Part shown: piece after piece, positions 33,985-49,430 of the stretch | Layout: every line of letters starts with the position of its first letter | Numbering within the stretch: the stretch's first letter is position 1 | Assembly: GCA_002749535.1 (NCBI GenBank) | Contig: MZZL01000408.1 | Coordinates: 1,231,465 to 1,295,464 of the forward strand | Direction of reading: 5' to 3' | Source: Apophysomyces variabilis | Lineage: Eukaryota > Mucoromycota > Mucoromycetes > Mucorales > Mucoraceae | Length of the DNA stretch: 64,000 nucleotides | Position numbers and translations under genes: made by a program | The notes under the pieces: generated by a model | Databases searched by the model: none | The model's input: the letters and a program-made list of their open reading frames with translations, nothing else | What the model was told of the DNA's origin: nothing

Positions 33985-36887
33985 ATGGCCAATTCTACGC
34001 CATCAATTTCTTCTTCCACCACGACCCACCTGGCCCCACAGGATTATCCTTCGGGGGTAAGTAAAAAGATGTCAAGCTATCCTTCCATTTACTAACCATG
34101 AACATTCTTTTATGCTGCTCGAATGAATTTTGTGTCCACGGAAGGACCAAGTTGAGGCAAGTAAAATATATTTCCCGCATAATCCATTTACTAATGACGC
34201 ATATTTCTATCCCTTTTAGAGCAAACTTGATCCTTGCATGGACGTAAAATTTATTTAGAGTAGCGTAAAAAATTGTTCAATAAACTATATAAACCAATGA
34301 TAACGGGATTAACACAATCTTGGGAAGAGATTCAGATTGCTCGCTGTTCGTTATAGAATGGATGGACGCGGAAATGATGTGTGACTTCTTTAATGTGAGG
34401 AGGTTATCCTGATGTTGGCTTGTTTCCGCTTTTGAGATATGGCACAAATCGCGACGAAGGAACCACTTAGCTTAGATTCATTGTATCTTCTTCTTCATGG
34501 GAGAATATTCCAAAACACAGACTATGCAACTTGGCTACTCGACTGCATAGTGCATGCTTCTTTACCCATCGATGCTAAATTCAGTCCTGCCATAAAAGAA
34601 TTCGTCTGGAGGTAGAAGATCAGCATGTCCTGTCGTTTCGCAACCTTAGTCTTCTGTTACTTAGCACGTTTCTCATGAGCCAAGTGCAAATCATTCCTGA
34701 AGACGCGATTGCGCCTTTCTTCCAAGATTGCACAAGCATCACACCTACACAGGTCTTATTAGTTTTATACATGTTGACGTATAACGATGCCATTGTTGCT
34801 TTCAAAACCGATCCAAAACTGATTTCTGCGGCCACATCGGCAAAAGTAGACAAGACACATAAAGGCAAGCACTGCTGTTTTTGATAAACAATAGACGACA
34901 AGTGTAATCACCCTTACTTCAGAGTACTCGGCATCTCTTCTTGAAACCATACCGATTCGTTATATCTTGAATCATGTAGAATCTTATCAACAAGGGATGG
35001 CCTACCGTGGAATATATCCCGATCTCGCGTCATTAACCGCCAATCTGTATCCAGAGATGTTTGATGTCACAAGTTTCCTATTGCAGGAAGGGAAAGAAGA
35101 TTCCGATCTGATGCAGGATGCAACCCGGATGAATGAGTAAGCCCAGGGCGAAGCAGCTGTGAATGTCTAAAAACCGAAAATTAGACGATGGCTTGCTAGA
35201 ATGACCCCAGAAAAACTGCAAAAGATATTGGAAAATTGGCAGGAGGAACCGGATGCTGTATTAGAGGGTAAATAGGAACCGTAATATGGCATAGACGTAC
35301 TGATTGATCATGTATGGTCTACTTATTCGTGGTAGCCTTGGTGCATCTGGAATCTATGACAACTATAGCAGTCAGTGACTATGCAAATACAGTGGTCTCC
35401 AATTTACTACCTCTATGTTTATCTGAAGAGTTAGTATACCGGTATCGCAACTCTAATTTACTGCATACTAACCAACTTTTCCCAATATGTTCAAATCAGA
35501 CAAAGGATCGACCGACGAATCTCTGAAGCCTTTGTATCCTTATGGGATGCGTTTAATCGGATTATGCCACACGAACTTTGGATAATAACTGCTAATGTCT
35601 TGCGGGAGAAGTCAGATACGTAAGGCGCTTTTCTTTTTCTATGACATATTTACGATTTCTGTACAGGGTGTATACTTTGGATAGCTTAATTCAGGACCCA
35701 TTGCAACTATTTAATGTAAATATGCGTGTCTTTCGCTCTGAAATCATTCTGCCTCTCTGGTTACGCGTAAGTTCATCCGCAAAGAAGGATCTTCTACTTG
35801 AATAAGTATTAATCGTATCGAAAGATGTTAGGCAGTTTAAGGATTTGTTCGAAACATCGCATCTGGAAACGATTCTATACAACAAACGTGAGTTGTAGCG
35901 CTTTTCTCTTTCGCGATGCAGATAATGCTAAACTGGATATAGTTTGATACGCTGAATGCTCGGAATATTATGGTATTAATTAATGCGCAAGAAACAACTA
36001 TGTTACAGCTACTGCTCGAGCTCTGTCTACCCCAGGATGCGGATAAACATGACCAAGGTAAGACATATATAGAAGCAAAGAGTTTCAAGTATGTAAAAGC
36101 GCTTTTTAGCAAAATTGGAAGAAGCAAGGAAGAACATTTGCCGTTTCATTCATGGCATATTTATTGATGGCGATCGTGACATGCTGCTGGCCAAAATTCT
36201 TCATTTTCAGACCTATGCTCTTGAATTGATTCCAATGGTTGTTGAACTTATACCATCAATTTGTAGGTGGAAGTAATCACTTGGTTTTCACCTAACGTAA
36301 CTGTTTTTGTCAGATATTGTTTTCAGTTTCATTCCGGAATTAACGCGACAACCACAAGTAGAGAAGCAGATATTTGGCATCCTAATGGCATGCCATTTAT
36401 GCGAGAAGTACCCATTAGAAAACTAGTAAGTTAAGCGAATGTCCGTAATGAACAACAATGACCAATCCATTCCTTGCAAAAGCCTAGCTATAGCTGAAAA
36501 ATATGTTCTCCCTCGTTTATTAAAGATTGCCTTCCCAGTGTCCCAAGATGGTAACTCCGCTGTATGCGTGCCATCGGAGGCCCTTGTTCAAGCGATTCCA
36601 GGATTTGTGCATTTAGCAAGAGCATTCCCTCATTTCGGGCCGCAAATTCTGCAAGCCTACGATGGTAAAAAGCAACTTATATTGTTAATTGCGTCTTACA
36701 AGAGCACTCATTGAAAATATTCGTAGAAATTGCCCGCGGTCTTCCAGCGCCAAAAGAATTTATCGGTCAGGAAGGAAACAGCAAGCTTATCTTAGTTCTC
36801 CGGTTGCATAAGATTTTGAAAGATTCGAGGGATCTCGTCCAACAAGAAGTAGATAGAAAGGACTTTGTAAATAAAGTGATTCTGTGA
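33985..36887 (+). CDS. INTS2: Integrator complex subunit 2 (INTS2)-like
   Basis: A many-exon gene. Secure exons include 34650-34864, 34923-35136, 35185-35267 and a run to the stop at 36885-36887. Matches to animal INTS2 come in the right order: [153 protein letters not shown]. The last three are especially close to human INTS2. INTS2 is a helical-repeat scaffold of the Integrator core, which cleaves snRNA and other nascent transcripts and attenuates RNA polymerase II. The N-terminal exon at 33985-34056 and a few junctions at 34141-34440, 35297-35400 and 35885-35950 could not be resolved by eye, so length (shorter than the roughly 1,200 residues of the human protein) is uncertain. The intron at 34865-34922 is GC-AG. 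Confidence 0.85.
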
Positions 36888-37105
36888 GCAACGGAAAGCA
36901 ACGTGCATGGGCCAGCAAGTCAAAGCATTGAGATGCGAAGTGAAACCGGAAGATTAAAAACAAGGGTTGGCCGTTATGACGGGTCAGCACGGAGTTAGTG
37001 TTAATTGCATGGATGCGTCATGACTACATCACTTGTCTTTTAAGGGTTTACATAAAGCTTCGACCTTTGATTGCCCCATAAATGGTTCTTGGAAAACATC
37101 ATTGA

Positions 37106-37740
37106 ATGCAAGCAGTCTTAGCTGCAAGACGATACGTTTATCCACTTTTGTGTCAATATCGCACCATGACGACTGCAATGCAAATTTCCGATGCTATGCT
37201 CGAAGGCTTGATTACTCAAGCCAACCAAGAGCTCAATGCATCCAACATGTATCTTACCCTTTCATTGTGGTTTCATGACCAGGAGCTTCCCGGAAGCGCT
37301 GCCTGGTGTCGCACACATTCAGACGAAGAGCGCCAACATGCTCTACGTATCTTTGACCACATCGTGAAGCGTCGGGCCAAAGGATCCCTCGTCAGGGATA
37401 TTGAACCGCAGGTTCCAATGAGTGTGTTGAATTCGCCTGTTGATGCATGGTAACTCCTTTGAGCTTCTTGCGTTAGCATAGGAGTTATTGACGATATGTT
37501 TTTCTTAGGAAATTAGCCTTTGAGAACGAACAAGAAAATAGCCGTCGAATCCATCGTTTAGTATTCCAGGCACGCGAGGAAAAAGACTGGACCACAGATA
37601 TCCTGTTGCAATGGTTTGTCAATGAACAATTGGAAGAAGAATCAGCAGTCCAGGATATTTACACGAATGCATCTGAAGTCATAAAGACATCTGGCTTGTA
37701 TCGACAATATGACGAGAAGATAAAGTACAAAGAACATTAA
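37106..37740 (+). CDS. Ferritin (bacterial-type), putative mitochondrial
   Basis: Two exons (37106-37449, 37509-37740) encode 191 residues. After a 20-residue Arg/Ala/Tyr-rich leader (MQAVLAARRYVYPLLCQYRT), which looks like a mitochondrial targeting peptide, comes a ferritin four-helix bundle. Ferroxidase-type ligands are visible: Glu42 (NQELNASNMY), Glu75 and His78 (SDEERQHALRIF), Glu120 (FENEQENSRRIH) and the Glu cluster NEQLEEESAVQDI at 153-165. Ferritin oxidises Fe(II) and stores it as mineral in a 24-mer shell. The sequence is closest in style to bacterial FtnA. Most ascomycete and basidiomycete fungi lack ferritin, while zygomycete-type fungi are known to have it. An alternative start at Met21 would give a cytosolic form. 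It is 218 bp downstream of INTS2, same strand. Confidence 0.92.
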
Positions 37741-38165
37741 GAGCAAGTAACAAGAGAAAAAAAGAAAGCTCAAGCAAGGACACATGTTCCTTTGTCAGTG
37801 AGTCGTTTATTGTTCCAAAAGTATAAAAATAAAAATTATACGTTGTTTCTTAAGCATCTTTTTTAACCCACTTGACTACATTAAAAAGACCCATTAAGGT
37901 TTCATACGACTACCCTTATTTAGCAGAGTGGCATCTTTCTTTTCTGCAACGTGATGACGCTGCCAACATAGTAGGAATATCACGAGATTATCATTGCAGA
38001 TAACGAATCATGAATAGACGGAACATGGTAAGCAACATTCGTTTCATATTCGTTGCAACGTACGGCATTTGTTTGTGGGAATCCAAAATAAATTGAGGGA
38101 AAAAAATAAAAAGGTCAAACCTTGTTTTCCTTTTTCCTCGACTCTGACGTTCATTCTGGCAGCCA
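37741..38165. other. Gap between ferritin and TRIC gene
   Basis: Ferritin 3' end and TRIC promoter. An ATG at 38010 followed by a GTAAGC donor could be a tiny upstream exon of the TRIC gene, since splicing to the acceptor just before 38163 keeps the frame (MNRRNMPMSTL). This alternative start is possible but not needed. Confidence 0.35.
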
Positions 38166-39088
38166 ATGTCGACTCTGAATGGACAGCTTGTCAACATCAT
38201 CAGCGAAATGCTGAGTCTGTCAGTAACTATACCAGTACTCGGAATCACGCTTCCTGTACTGGATATCATGCATGCTATCTTAATCACGTACACGTATCGG
38301 ACGGGGTTACGTGAAAACCATGCCCACATTGGCTGGTACCAGGGCTTCTTAGCAACCGTTGTCATGGCATCGGGTGGTGGGTCCACTGTGGCTATTCTTC
38401 GTGGTGAGCCACTGGGTATATTAAAAAATAACCATTTCTTTGGTCTTTATGGGTAACTCTTCCTTAAGTCGCGGATATCCATGTTCTGATTCTCCCACTA
38501 CTTTCGGTACTCCGATAGTCTGACCTATTGGCTTATGTTCTCCAATCCATATGTGTATCAATTCTTTCAGTTCCTATTTTCAGTTCCACTGGTTGAGCAG
38601 CTGTTTACAGCAGCCGATGGTATTCGCCGTAACCATTCGATTGCCGTCACCGGCGTGGAAGGTGTGTCCCTGAATCCGGCACTTGGAACTGACAAATGGA
38701 TGGCCAAAATCGTTTGTGGCGCCATTGCAGGGTGTGGTGGCGGTTTGTGGGTTGGTAAGCAACGCAAAAACTCGAACATTTGAGCGTCATGTAACACGAT
38801 ACTTATGTAGATGCATTCCGTCTGACCAGTCAAACCTGGACGTTTTCTACTCCTCGGCTTCTTCATACAGCTTCCATTGACATGAAGGCATCACTGGTCA
38901 CGTCCGTATTCTATGTCGCTGTCTCTAACAAGGAATTTTGCGAATGGATCGGTCTTCCTCTTTTCGATGCTCCCTCAGCCCAAGCTTGGAGTGCGGTAAT
39001 CTTGTGTAGTTCTATGATCTATAGGACTTATGCGACCAAGACCAAGCAACCCGCCGAAATCGCCGAAGAGAAGAAGAAAGATCAGTAA
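38166..39088 (+). CDS. TRIC-type intracellular cation channel
   Basis: Three exons (38166-38452, 38519-38754, 38811-39088) give 266 residues with about seven hydrophobic segments. Family marks are TVVMASGGGSTVAILRGEPL in the first half, GTDKWMAKIVCGAIAGCGGG in the second, and a polar/basic segment VDAFRLTSQTWTFSTPRLLH before the last helices. TRIC channels are trimeric K+ channels of the endoplasmic reticulum that balance charge during Ca2+ release; they are best known from animals, with relatives in bacteria and archaea. The charged C-terminus (KTKQPAEIAEEKKKDQ) recalls an ER-retrieval-rich tail. A small upstream exon may add six residues. Confidence 0.8.
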
Positions 39089-39524
39089 TTGATTATGGAG
39101 TTTTTTTTCTTGTTTATTCCATGCATTGTGTTACAGAGAAGACTGGGAATATAAATCGTTTTAGCATACCAAGTGATGGGGGACAAGGTCTCGCAATAGA
39201 AAAATCTTTTTGTTTGTTTGTATACCAAAGCATTGCCGTGATTTTCAATACGAACCAGAGCACGAAATGATACGTGCACACATGCAGTATGTGGTTACTG
39301 AGACAAAGTAACAGAAGTTGTATACATGCAAGAGCAAAATGTGCTTTCTAGAAAAGATTGCAAGGGTTTATTCCTCGTATGAACGCAGAAAAGGAACAGC
39401 TGTTTTTTTTATTTGCTGTGGTCTGCAACCAAATTATGAGCGATTATCCGGCACTTAGATCAGCATTTACGCCTTGCACATTCCAAGCTGCCCGTCGAAC
39501 TTTTTTTTGGACGGCGAAAAAAAA

Positions 39525-39530
39525 CACGTG
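39525..39530. promoter_or_regulatory. E-box CACGTG (Cbf1-type site)
   Basis: CACGTG lies about 146-151 bp before the bZIP start. In yeast the bHLH factor Cbf1 binds this site together with the bZIP proteins Met4 and Met28 at sulfur genes. The bZIP here is of that class, so auto- or co-regulation is plausible but only inferred. Confidence 0.45.
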
Positions 39531-39579
39531 AAAAGTATAAGCGCACGCCACTATGTGCTTCTAAGCAAGGCAAAAACGC

Positions 39580-39596
39580 TTTGATTATTAATCAAA
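39580..39596. promoter_or_regulatory. 17-bp palindrome TTTGATTA-T-TAATCAAA
   Basis: A perfect 8-bp inverted repeat around one central base, 80-96 bp before the bZIP ATG. The TAATCA half resembles homeodomain-type sites. Its position suggests a binding site for a dimeric factor. Confidence 0.4.
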
Positions 39597-39675
39597 TGTT
39601 AAAAAGAAATAGTGCAAGGGTCGGGCCATAGTTTTCCTTCCCAACATCTTTCTCCGGCCCTTTTCCTTCTTTACT

Positions 39676-40439
39676 ATGACCTACCTCTACTCTTCTTACC
39701 TGTCTCCTATTGACTCCTTGGTATTTGACTCCATCACTGATCCTGCAGCTTTCGATAAGGAAGCCGCGGATGAATTAGCTCTTTGGGTAAGCTTACGTGC
39801 ACCTCACTATAGCAAACATTTGAAAAACTGAAGCAGCGTCATTTGTGAAAATCATAGACCAATGCCCAATTCAGTTTTGATATACAATCTAACGAAGGGC
39901 TCTTGGAGGATCTGAAATCGAAAGCTGCGGACATGCCAAGCGTCGATAACTACCCACACAGCTATGAAGCATCGCAATTGACCGGCTCACAAGAACAGCA
40001 ACTACAACCATCGCATCCGCACCCGTCCATGGCTCTTAATACGATCAGCAATTATCCAGCTATCCTTCCTATGCCACAACGTCAACGGCTCTTACCGAAG
40101 CCTGTTTCTGGGTCAACCTTGACAGGGCAACAGTCACTGGATAAAGGTCATCCCGCTGATAAGATCAATCCAAACTCAGCTTTCAATGGGACGCTGGAAG
40201 AACAGAAAGAAGCACAGGCAGCAGAAGATGACAAACGACGACGGAACACAGCGGCAAGTGCACGTTTCCGTCTTAAAAAGAAGATGCGCGAGCAACAGAT
40301 GGAGCAGACAGTGCGTGAAATGACAGAAAAATCCGAAAAGCTAGAAGAACGGGCTCGAGAACTTGAACTGGAGATCAAGTGGTTACGTGGCCTGTTACTC
40401 GAAAAAGGAGTGAATCTTCCCGACCAAACTTCCTCATGA
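39676..40439 (+). CDS. bZIP factor, CYS3/MetR (Met28) type
   Basis: Two exons (39676-39786, 39858-40439) encode 230 residues. The basic region EDDKRRRNTAASARFRLKKK has the NxxAAxRFR core typical of Neurospora CYS-3 and Aspergillus MetR, which turn on sulfur uptake and assimilation genes. A leucine zipper follows (MREQQMEQTVREMTEKSEKL...ELEIKWLRGLL), and the KWLRGL end also matches CYS-3. The N-terminal 130 residues are acidic then Pro/Gln/Ser-rich, a likely activation region. CYS-3-type factors are normally controlled by an SCF ubiquitin ligase when sulfur is plentiful. Confidence 0.88.
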
Positions 40440-43400
40440 CCTGTTTAACATCCTTTGCACCTTATTGTCTTACTATGGTCTTTTCTTCATCATACTGATC
40501 TTTTGATTCCGTCTTGTATTATATGTATATATGTATAAACGAAAAATAAAAAAGTAAAAAATAATATATCTGAGAGTGCGCAGCAAAATCGTTGGTATCT
40601 TTCTTTATTATCGATCCACACCTTGATCTTGTTGAACCAAATTGGCGCTCACAGAACGTAGAATAAAGCTGACAATTTCCCTCAGTAAACGTGCGAGAGC
40701 TGTCAGACAATGCTGTTTTGCCAATCCTGCTGCATGCCGGAAGCGCGTGAGATTTGGTAGTCGAAACTTAATTAGGCAACATGATGACGTTCATATAAGC
40801 GATAGAGTGGAAGCATAGCATCCTCGGTTGTACAGAGCTTTGGAGCTACAGATAGATCGATGCCAGTTCCGGGTTCATTATTAGTACATATCGCAAGTGA
40901 AAGACACCTAAGCGGATCGACTAAGTAAACAGTTGGTTCTTCTATATGAGCAGAAACCAAGCAGGAAATTGTTAGAAAAAACCTAACAGATTTGAGAAAA
41001 TTGAGAGTAGACTTATTTGCGGCAAGGTACAACGCGAGGTGCTCGACGTTCTGGACTGTCCATCGTCATTCAAAACTGCAGAAGCCAATACCACAGCGTA
41101 TATCAAAGCATTTGCTAATTAAAGATTTCTTCTAAACGAAGAGAAAAGCAGAAAATAAAAATACCAGCGAGAGAAAGATTGAAGAATTGGGATTTAAAAT
41201 AGCTTGTTAAAGTGTATTGTAGAGTTATTCCCAGATAATGACTCTATAATCATTGTACAAATTACAACAGCTTATTGCACGTTCAACCCATTTACGGGTT
41301 TGTCTTCCAGAAGGCAATTCGCTGATTTTGGCTTACATCAACAAGCATGAAGGAAATACGATCCAGCAGCCGTTCAATCATAGAAAACTTTGTCAAGTCG
41401 CACATGCAAGCTGCGGGAATTAACAGGAAGGCATACAGTGCACATTTGATTTGTGCGTCTCTGAGCACAAAGGCGTCATACTTGGTTGTGCTCTGTCGAA
41501 GAATTCAGAGAACACGTAGATTCAACAATGGGTTCAACTGCATTTGAACGTTATCATTATACAAGACAGCGATCAAGAGGAAGCCAACATGCCGATTCCC
41601 AGTCAATACACAGATAGCCTTCTCAGACTTGCTGTATAAATTCGGCTTGCCAAAATCTCCTTTCAGTTTCTGAGTATGAAGTTGTTCGGCATGACTTTGC
41701 ATTGGCTATGTATCATGTTGCTTAGAGCACGGGCCCTGTACAGAAATTAGTTTCCAGGGGAAGGGGAAAGGCTTTTCATGGCCTATAACATTATACACAC
41801 CAACTCTACATGCGTTGATGCAAGCTTTCATAGATGCAATGATGCAAATTTTTGTTGTATCTTGCAAAAGTGCGGAGTGGCGGAGACATCGGACTAAGGA
41901 TCTTGACTGCACTGATCGATCTCAGCTTTTCACGTAAATGAACCAAAGATCTCCCTTTCCTTAGGTCCATCCAGCTGCTTATGGATGCATTATTCCGTGC
42001 TATTGGTGCACATTAAAAGGCACCGCATACATTGTCAGATGGTGATTGCTACTTAACTTTGTGAAAAGAAAGCTAGAATTTTGCATTAATGACCCGTCTT
42101 TCAGTGCAAATTGGTCCTCATCCGTAGTGAGGTCAAAGAAGCTGCATACTGAACTTAACATCGACTAAGAACAGACTGTGTACAGTATGGCTTTTTATTG
42201 TTAAGCGTTATCCAGGTTAAAAAAATTTGTACCTTATTTTCTGATTGCGACGCAGAATGGGTAACGGTTCAGTGATCTCAATGCAAGCAACGCATACACT
42301 TTGTTAGAAGAGCTGTAGCATCGGATGAACTCAGGAATACAGCGGAGAAAACGTATTAGACTGAGACAGAAAATTACCGGTGCGATGAGTGTCTTAGGGA
42401 AGTACAAGTAGGATATAACATGCCACTACCGGTGGTCAGGACTGGATCGAGTGCAAGCATCCAATGTTTTTGACTTATTTGATGATGCAAACCTTATTCT
42501 GTGGCGAAATCTCAATCTGAAGTGCTGTCTTTGAATGAGTTTGACCCATTGAAGCTACGAAAAGCATAGATGGAAAACCATCTGACTCAAGCTTATTCGC
42601 AGAGAATGCACTGCAGTGATTAAACCAGTATGGTTCATGATATGGAAATAATCATATAGCTATCCACATTTTTTTTCCAGCTGTATGGAATTCAGGTATA
42701 CAATTTAACCATATCATTTTCTCTAGAAGTGCTCAGTAAGTTGCAAGCAGAAGCGAGCGCATTCTGAGGATGCTGACTAATGATGACTCTCTGGAGGTTT
42801 CTATCTAAACATGATTTGTGCGTCATACAGGCCTCATATATTTGCTTTTAATTTTTTTTTGGTCAATCATGATGGAGGCCAAATATCAAGATCAATGATA
42901 ATGGAGAGCAAAATATCGAGATCAACAATTCAATTGATATGACGTTCTGCTGGAGCGTCGGGTGTTAATCGTTTAAGTTTCATACAAGTATGCCAGGGCA
43001 AAGAACATTTCTAGCGGCTAAGTTACATGATGGCTTTATCATTATTCGTTGCGTTTCTTAAGTTCAAGGAAATGTTCCCTATATCGAACGGGCAGGCTGG
43101 GGACGGGTCGTATTCCATTGGTGTTTTACCAATGATAAGGCTGTGTCAGCTTGTAACCCCGCTAGGTCACTTGGAGGACGCCCGAGAGAGAGAGAGAGTG
43201 GGGGATGCCGGACTCATTTTTTCGATCCGAAATAAAATCTTTTTTTTTTCCGTTCAGCTGGGTTCACCCTGTTGAACACAAAAAAGACTTACGAGGCGAG
43301 ATTGTAAAGAAGGAGTTTTCTTTTATTCAAGTTCTGCTCTTCTTGATCGCATACGTTTGGACACCATCATCTTGATCAAGAAACAGATTATACTGTCAGT

Positions 43401-43866
43401 GACTTAAAAACGATTGGTACGTGAGACAAGTAGAATGGCAGTCGAAAGGGGAAGGGAAAGAGTTAGAAAGTGGTGGATTCAGTGTACTATTGGGCTGGCA
43501 TGCGCGTCTTAGTTTACTTTGGATGCAACTAACAGGGACGAATGGCGTCACAAAGCGGTTGGTAAAAGGGCATTAGGTCTTTGTACCATGTGGGAGTGGG
43601 ATTGAGTTTGAGGAGGGTTTGGACGATGCACTACGGAAAAGGGGAGGAAGTGTTGGAAATATAACGGCAGAGTAGCATTTCAGCGAAAGGAACAAACACT
43701 AATGGACGACATCAGGTTTTTGACGACTTGTGATTTCAGTTTGTAAAAGACGGTCCGAGAGCAAAAGAAACCATTCGTTTTGGTGCTGTCGCAGAAACAG
43801 AAGAAAGAAGCAAGTAAAACGTAGACCAAGCGGACTGAACGAACTGGCACTCGTAAAAAGATTACA
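40440..43866. other. Gene-poor interval, transposon debris
   Basis: A 3.4-kb region with no intact gene. A tyrosine-recombinase remnant lies at 41347-41620. An 86-codon minus-strand ORF at 40772-41032 (EEPTVYLVDPLRCLSLAICT near its middle) reads like a real exon but has no recognised family. A short GA run lies near 43184-43198. Confidence 0.4.
41347..41620 (+). pseudogene. Tyrosine recombinase remnant (DIRS-like)
   Basis: The C-terminal core of a tyrosine recombinase of the kind found in DIRS-type retrotransposons is readable: VKSHMQAAGINRKAYSAH, then LICASLSTKA at the His-x-x-Arg block, then (after a frameshift near 41528) GSTAFERYHYTRQRSRG with the catalytic Tyr region. The expected Arg of the HxxR box is Cys (TGT). 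The remnant lacks the upstream recombinase and any reverse transcriptase that I can see, so it is a decayed fragment. Confidence 0.6.
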
Positions 43867-49149
<5,283 letters not shown>

Positions 49150-49430
49150 TAAAAAAAAATAGTGAAATACATAAAAAAAAGGGAAAAAAAGAACAAAAGA
49201 CTAGTGCATTGAATTTCATAGTTAAGGTACAACGCTGCCCTCAGCAAGGAATATACGAATACACCAGACAAGAAAATATTTTGCATAGGTGCAGAGCACA
49301 TACACAACTTTTTCCTTCTCGATCAAAAAAATGCGAAACAAGAAGACACCAATCATAAAATATTAAATCCACGCATATATTCGGTATGAATACTTCATAT
49401 TAAATATTTTGGGCGTGATGCTCCATAAAA

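Larger units (their letters stand above)
39089..39675. other. bZIP promoter region
   Basis: 587 bp between the TRIC gene and the bZIP start. It holds an E-box CACGTG and a 17-bp near-perfect palindrome, listed separately. Confidence 0.45.

Noticed and set aside
37106..39088. Operon-like reading of INTS2, ferritin, TRIC and bZIP on one strand
   Set aside because: Each has its own introns and upstream gap of 200-590 bp; eukaryotic genes here are independent.
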